DNA of 11,413 nt from Pelagophyceae sp. CCMP2097 (lineage: Eukaryota; Sar; Pelagophyceae): contig MU658103.1 in assembly GCA_026770575.1 (NCBI GenBank), positions 1,628-13,040 on the forward strand, given 5' to 3'. The notes beneath the pieces were generated by a model. That model was not told where the DNA came from, searched no databases, and worked only from the letters and a program-made list of their open reading frames with translations. A program made the position numbers and the translations under genes. Below, piece by piece: positions 8,795-11,413 of this stretch; position 1 is the first letter of the stretch; every line of letters begins with the position of its first letter.

Positions 8795-9210
8795 ATGGTC
8801 CCCGTGCCCTTCCCGCGCCGGCGCGTGCGCGGATGAGCGCTTCCCATTGGAGAGGCCTTCCCGTGGCCACGTCTACGGGCGCGTCGCGCGCTCCCAACGC
8901 ATTTGCACCTCTTGCGAACCCTTTAGATCTAATCAATATACATTTTGTAAATTGATCTATTAAAAGTGTTAATAATTGGCGAAATTTCTCTATTTATTGA
9001 AAAAGCCTCAAGTTGTAATTTTGACATGCTATCGAAATTTTGAATAATGAGACGAACCGCGATTTGTCGTTTTCTTCACAAAGTTCCTTAAATCGCCTCA
9101 ATTCGTCAAATGATTGAATTAGGATTAGGTTTGGGATTGGTCCTTTTTCTGTTTCGAAGAAGACGGTAAATTTCCGACGATTCCTCGCTTGTCGAACCGT
9201 CGAGGCTCAA
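8795..9210. other. Intergenic region with AT-rich core
   Basis: The first ~130 bases are GC-rich and probably form the 3' UTR of the large gene. From about 8925 to 9180 composition turns strongly AT-rich. TGTAA pentamers occur at 8946-8950 and 9014-9018. TGTAA is the poly(A) signal in chlorophyte algae, but its use here is unproven. The remainder presumably contains the promoter of the next gene; I see no recognisable core promoter element or RNA gene. Confidence 0.5.
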
Positions 9211-11198
9211 ATGCGCGCAACGGGGGTGGTCCGCGCGCTCGCGCTGTGCGTCTACGCGGCGTCTCTGGAGCTTCGTGGCGGCGGTTCGTTCCCTGGACCG
9301 CCGCCGATCGAACCGACAGACGACAACGCACCGACGAGTTTTCCGACAACGGACGAACCGACCGAGGCCCCGAACCCCTTGCCGACGACGGGCGTCCCGA
9401 CGGTCTTCGCGACTCCGGCGCCGATCATCACGGCGTTGATGACGCTCGTCGTCCCGCTGAGTTTCAAGTTTGTGGATTCCATCTTGCTCAACGGCGACGA
9501 CATGGCAAAGGCGGCCTACTCTGTTACGCTCGTCGACACGCTGGCCTTGGGTGGTATCAACATCACCGCCGGAAACGTGCAGAACGTCGTGGCCCGGGCG
9601 TCGGGGCCGGCGTTTCGCCGGCGCGCGCAAGAGGCCCCCGGCGAGGCCGCCCCCGGGGCCGTCGTCTCGGCGGAGATCCTCTTCGAGGTTCAGGAAAGGG
9701 CGACGGCCAAGCCCTCTTTGACAACGCCCTCAACCTCGTTGAGGGCGAACTCGAAAGGGGCACCTTTGTTTCAAACATCCAGAAAAACACCGTCCTAGAA
9801 GCGCAGAAAGTCGCAGATGAAACGGGAAACGCCACGCCGCCGTCGAAAATCTTCGACAACGCCGCCATCCCCGCAAACGCCTCGGAAATCTCCAGAACGA
9901 ATTCGTTCTTCGAACTTCAAGTTGAAGAGATTGCGCCCACGCGCAAGCCCACGCCCGAGCCCACGCTCAAGCCCACGGCCAAGCCCACGACCGAGCCCAC
10001 GACGGCCAAGCCCACGACCGAGCCCATGGCCAAGCCCACGCCCGCGCCCACCAACGATGGCGACGCGTCGCCCACCGTCTCGCCGACAGTCTCGCCGACG
10101 GCCGCGCCCACGACCGCGCCCTCGGTCGCGCCCAAGCTCACGCCCTCGCTCACGCCTTCGTCTAAGCCGACGGTCTCGCCGACGGCCGCGCCCACGCCCG
10201 AGCCCACGCCCAAGCCCACGACCTCGCCCTCGGCGTACTCCTACGAGCAAATGCCGCGCGCGTCGTACTCCTACTCCTACGCGCAAATGCCGCGCGCGTC
10301 GTACTCCTATGCGTCGTATTCCTACGAGCAAACGCCGCGCGCGTCGTACTCCTACGCGTCGTACTCCTACGAGCAAATGCCGCGCAGGTCGTACTCCTAC
10401 TCCTACGCGCAAATGCCGCGCGCGTCGTACTCCTACGCGTCGTATTCCTACGAGCAAATCTCGCCCGCGCCGACCACAAACGCACCGACGACCGCGACGG
10501 TCTTGCCCACTCCTTCGCCGGGAAATGCGGTGTGCGAGGACGACGCGAAATGGTTCGGCGGCCAGCCCGAGCTGATTTGCTCCTGGGTCGCCCTCGACAC
10601 GGAAGCCCGCTGCAGCGTAGTGTCGTCCGACGAAGGCGTGCCCGCGTTCGAGGTCCGCAGCCGCGTCTTTTCGGACAAGAGAGGGCAAACGCGGCCGCCG
10701 TAAGACCGGGCTGACGCTCCCACCTCGGGGACAGACAGCGGTCGGAGCGGCGACCGCGCGCCTCTGCGCAGAGGCGCGCTTCTGCGGTCGAACCTCGCAC
10801 CGCGTCGGCTAGGCATGCAGATCCAGCTGCTCGAGCTGCGTCTGCTCCGTCGACGGCGAGGCCGGAAAGGGCGAGGCCTGTGTCGACTGTTTCACCTCGC
10901 CCGACGAAGTCAAAGAGACGTGCTTCTACTACGTCGGCGAAGGCAAATTCCTCGGCGACTGCGGCACACGCTACGGGGCCGGGGTTACTCTGAGTTCAAT
11001 TACATCCGCTGCCCGAACACGTGCGGCCTCTGCGAGGACCTGCCTTCGTCGACGTCCTCGCCGACGTCGCCGCCGACGTACGCGACCGAGGCACCGACGT
11101 ACGCGACCGAGGCACCGACGTACGCGACCGAGGCACCGAGCCCCTCGCCGAGCCCCTTGCCGAGCCCCTTGCCGAGCCCCATGCCGTCCCCCTTATAG
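9211..11198 (+). CDS. Secreted Pro/Thr- and Tyr-rich repeat protein with Cys-rich module; two apparent frameshifts
   Basis: Two exons, 9211-10652 and 10813-11198, about 609 residues if two single-base losses are allowed for. The ATG at 9211 opens a signal peptide (MRATGVVRALALCVYAA). A short Pro/Thr linker follows, then a globular part (about 9420-9930) with an N-glycosylation site (NIT) and FDNALNLVEGELERGTF. Next come a KPT/EPT/SPT stalk (9933-10230), a Tyr/Ser array (10236-10457), and a Cys module running across the intron (CEDDAKW, CSWVALDTEARC, then ACRSSCSSCVC, IRCPNTCGLC). A Pro-rich tail contains three TYATEAP repeats. The frame slips near 9690 and near 10983. Both fit loss of one base from a homopolymer (T run, G run), so sequencing error and pseudogenisation are both possible. 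The product is probably extracellular, in wall, mucilage or adhesive matrix; this is inferred from composition only. It is not a family I can name. Confidence 0.65.
9933..10230 (+). repeat. Pro/Thr/Ser low-complexity stalk
   Basis: The DNA is dominated by cccacg-type hexamers and codes for repeats such as KPTPEPT and SPTVSPT. Charged Lys/Glu versions in the first half give way to Ser/Ala versions in the second. Such tracts are typical O-glycosylated or hydroxyproline-type extended spacers in algal extracellular proteins. Confidence 0.8.
10236..10457 (+). repeat. Tyr/Ser-rich higher-order tandem repeat
   Basis: The array is built from YSYEQMPRAS (10 residues), YSYSYAQMPRAS (12) and YSYAS (5). 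Together these make an 81-bp, 27-residue block seen at 10236-10316 and 10362-10442. A shorter 45-bp block lacking the middle element separates them (10317-10361), and a partial unit follows at 10443-10457. Near-identity at the DNA level implies recent expansion or gene conversion. Confidence 0.9.
10653..10812 (+). other. Intron of the second gene (160 nt, GT-AG)
   Basis: Splicing gtccgc (10653) to ggctag (10812) joins GVPAFE to ACRSSCSSC. This completes a Cys-rich module and changes frame as needed, since 160 leaves remainder 1 on division by 3. Unspliced, the upstream frame stops at 10703 and the downstream frame is blocked by the TAG at 10810-10812. The intron contains a 24-bp perfect palindrome. 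Confidence 0.75.
10751..10790. repeat. Palindrome inside the intron
   Basis: Bases 10756-10779 are a perfect 24-bp palindrome (each half gcgcgcctctgc). Outer arms 10751-10757 (cgaccgc) and 10784-10790 (gcggtcg) can also pair across small internal loops, so an extended, very GC-rich hairpin is possible in DNA or in the intron RNA. Confidence 0.8.
11076..11138 (+). repeat. 21-bp tandem repeat, three identical copies (TYATEAP)
   Basis: Copies at 11076-11096, 11097-11117 and 11118-11138 are identical and in frame. They are followed by a Ser-Pro-Leu run (SPLPSPLPSP) up to the stop at 11196. Confidence 0.9.
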
Positions 11199-11292
11199 TA
11201 AATGCCGCACGCGTCGTACTCCTACTCCTACGAGCAAATGCCGCGCGCGTCGTACTCTAACGTACGCGTTGTAGTCCTACGAGCAAATGCGT
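11196..11292 (+). pseudogene. Decayed continuation of the Tyr-rich array beyond the stop codon
   Basis: After the TAG at 11196 and an adjacent TAA at 11199, the sequence from 11202 again encodes MPHASYSYSYEQMPRASYS in the same frame. Further repeat-like DNA (tcctacgagcaaatg, about 11274-11288) follows, shifted by one base. The two stops align with the GAG and CAA codons that precede ATG in every intact unit. The stretch therefore looks like former coding repeat now outside the reading frame. Confidence 0.7.
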
Positions 11293-11413
11293 CGAGCTCC
11301 TCTCGCCGGACTTGTTTGGCGTGGCCTCTATTGCCATCTATTCTGGTGTATAAATGATAATGTAAAGCTGAAAGTTATCTAAATTTTAACGCTTTAAGTG
11401 GCCTTTAAAACTG
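11293..11413. other. 3' flank of the second gene
   Basis: Composition shifts from GC-rich to AT-rich after about 11330. A TGTAA pentamer lies at 11361-11365, about 165 bp after the stop, a similar distance to the one at 8946 after the first gene. No further gene is visible before the window ends. Confidence 0.4.

Noticed and set aside
9118..9140. Telomere-like gattaggattaggtttggg
   Set aside because: Only two or three imperfect units; too short and irregular to call an interstitial telomeric tract.
11196..11201. Reassigned stop codons (TAG/TAA read as sense)
   Set aside because: The 2,400-codon gene has no in-frame TAG or TAA within its exons and ends in TAA; the pair here is better explained by mutation of GAG and CAA.
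1..11413. CRISPR arrays, tRNA, rRNA, prokaryotic operons or ribosome binding sites
   Set aside because: The only arrays are in-frame coding tandem repeats without spacers; I saw no RNA gene and the gene structure is eukaryotic.

Overview
The window looks like nuclear DNA of a GC-rich eukaryotic microalga, most probably a stramenopile of the pelagophyte (Aureococcus-like) type. This is inferred from protein architecture and from spliceosomal introns; no rRNA or marker gene is present to settle taxonomy. All supported genes are on the + strand. Long open frames on the - strand are by-products of high GC at third codon positions.

Layout. (a) 1-970 is non-coding or unrecognised. It holds a perfect 89-bp inverted repeat (1-89 with 371-459; the left arm may run off the window) and a foldback cluster with three copies of a ~50-bp module in alternating orientation (804-970). 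(b) 1102-8794 is one very large gene of about 2,430 codons in four exons. Its product reads as a secreted or type I-oriented giant membrane protein: signal peptide, two 8-cysteine modules, a long Pmp-like parallel beta-helix interrupted by two related insert domains, an Ig-like segment, a cysteine-rich juxtamembrane region, about ten membrane segments, and a cytoplasmic tail ending in a RelA/SpoT-like nucleotidyltransferase fold. (c) 8795-9210 is intergenic and turns sharply AT-rich after about 8925. (d) 9211-11198 is a second secreted protein gene in two exons. It has a Pro/Thr stalk, a Tyr/Ser-rich repeat array, a cysteine-rich module and another Pro-rich tail. It carries two apparent one-base losses in its reading frame. 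(e) 11199-11413 is a decayed copy of the Tyr-rich array followed by an AT-rich 3' flank.

Both genes encode proteins that face the cell exterior. The first looks like a surface sensor or adhesin-receptor with a cytoplasmic nucleotide-transferase-like domain. The second looks like an extracellular, possibly wall or matrix, repeat protein. Nothing in the sequence shows that they act together. The most notable signals are the beta-helix / multi-TM / RelA-SpoT-like architecture, an in-frame 13-residue triplication inside that last domain, and a repeat array in the second gene that continues past two adjacent stop codons which align with sense codons of the repeat.
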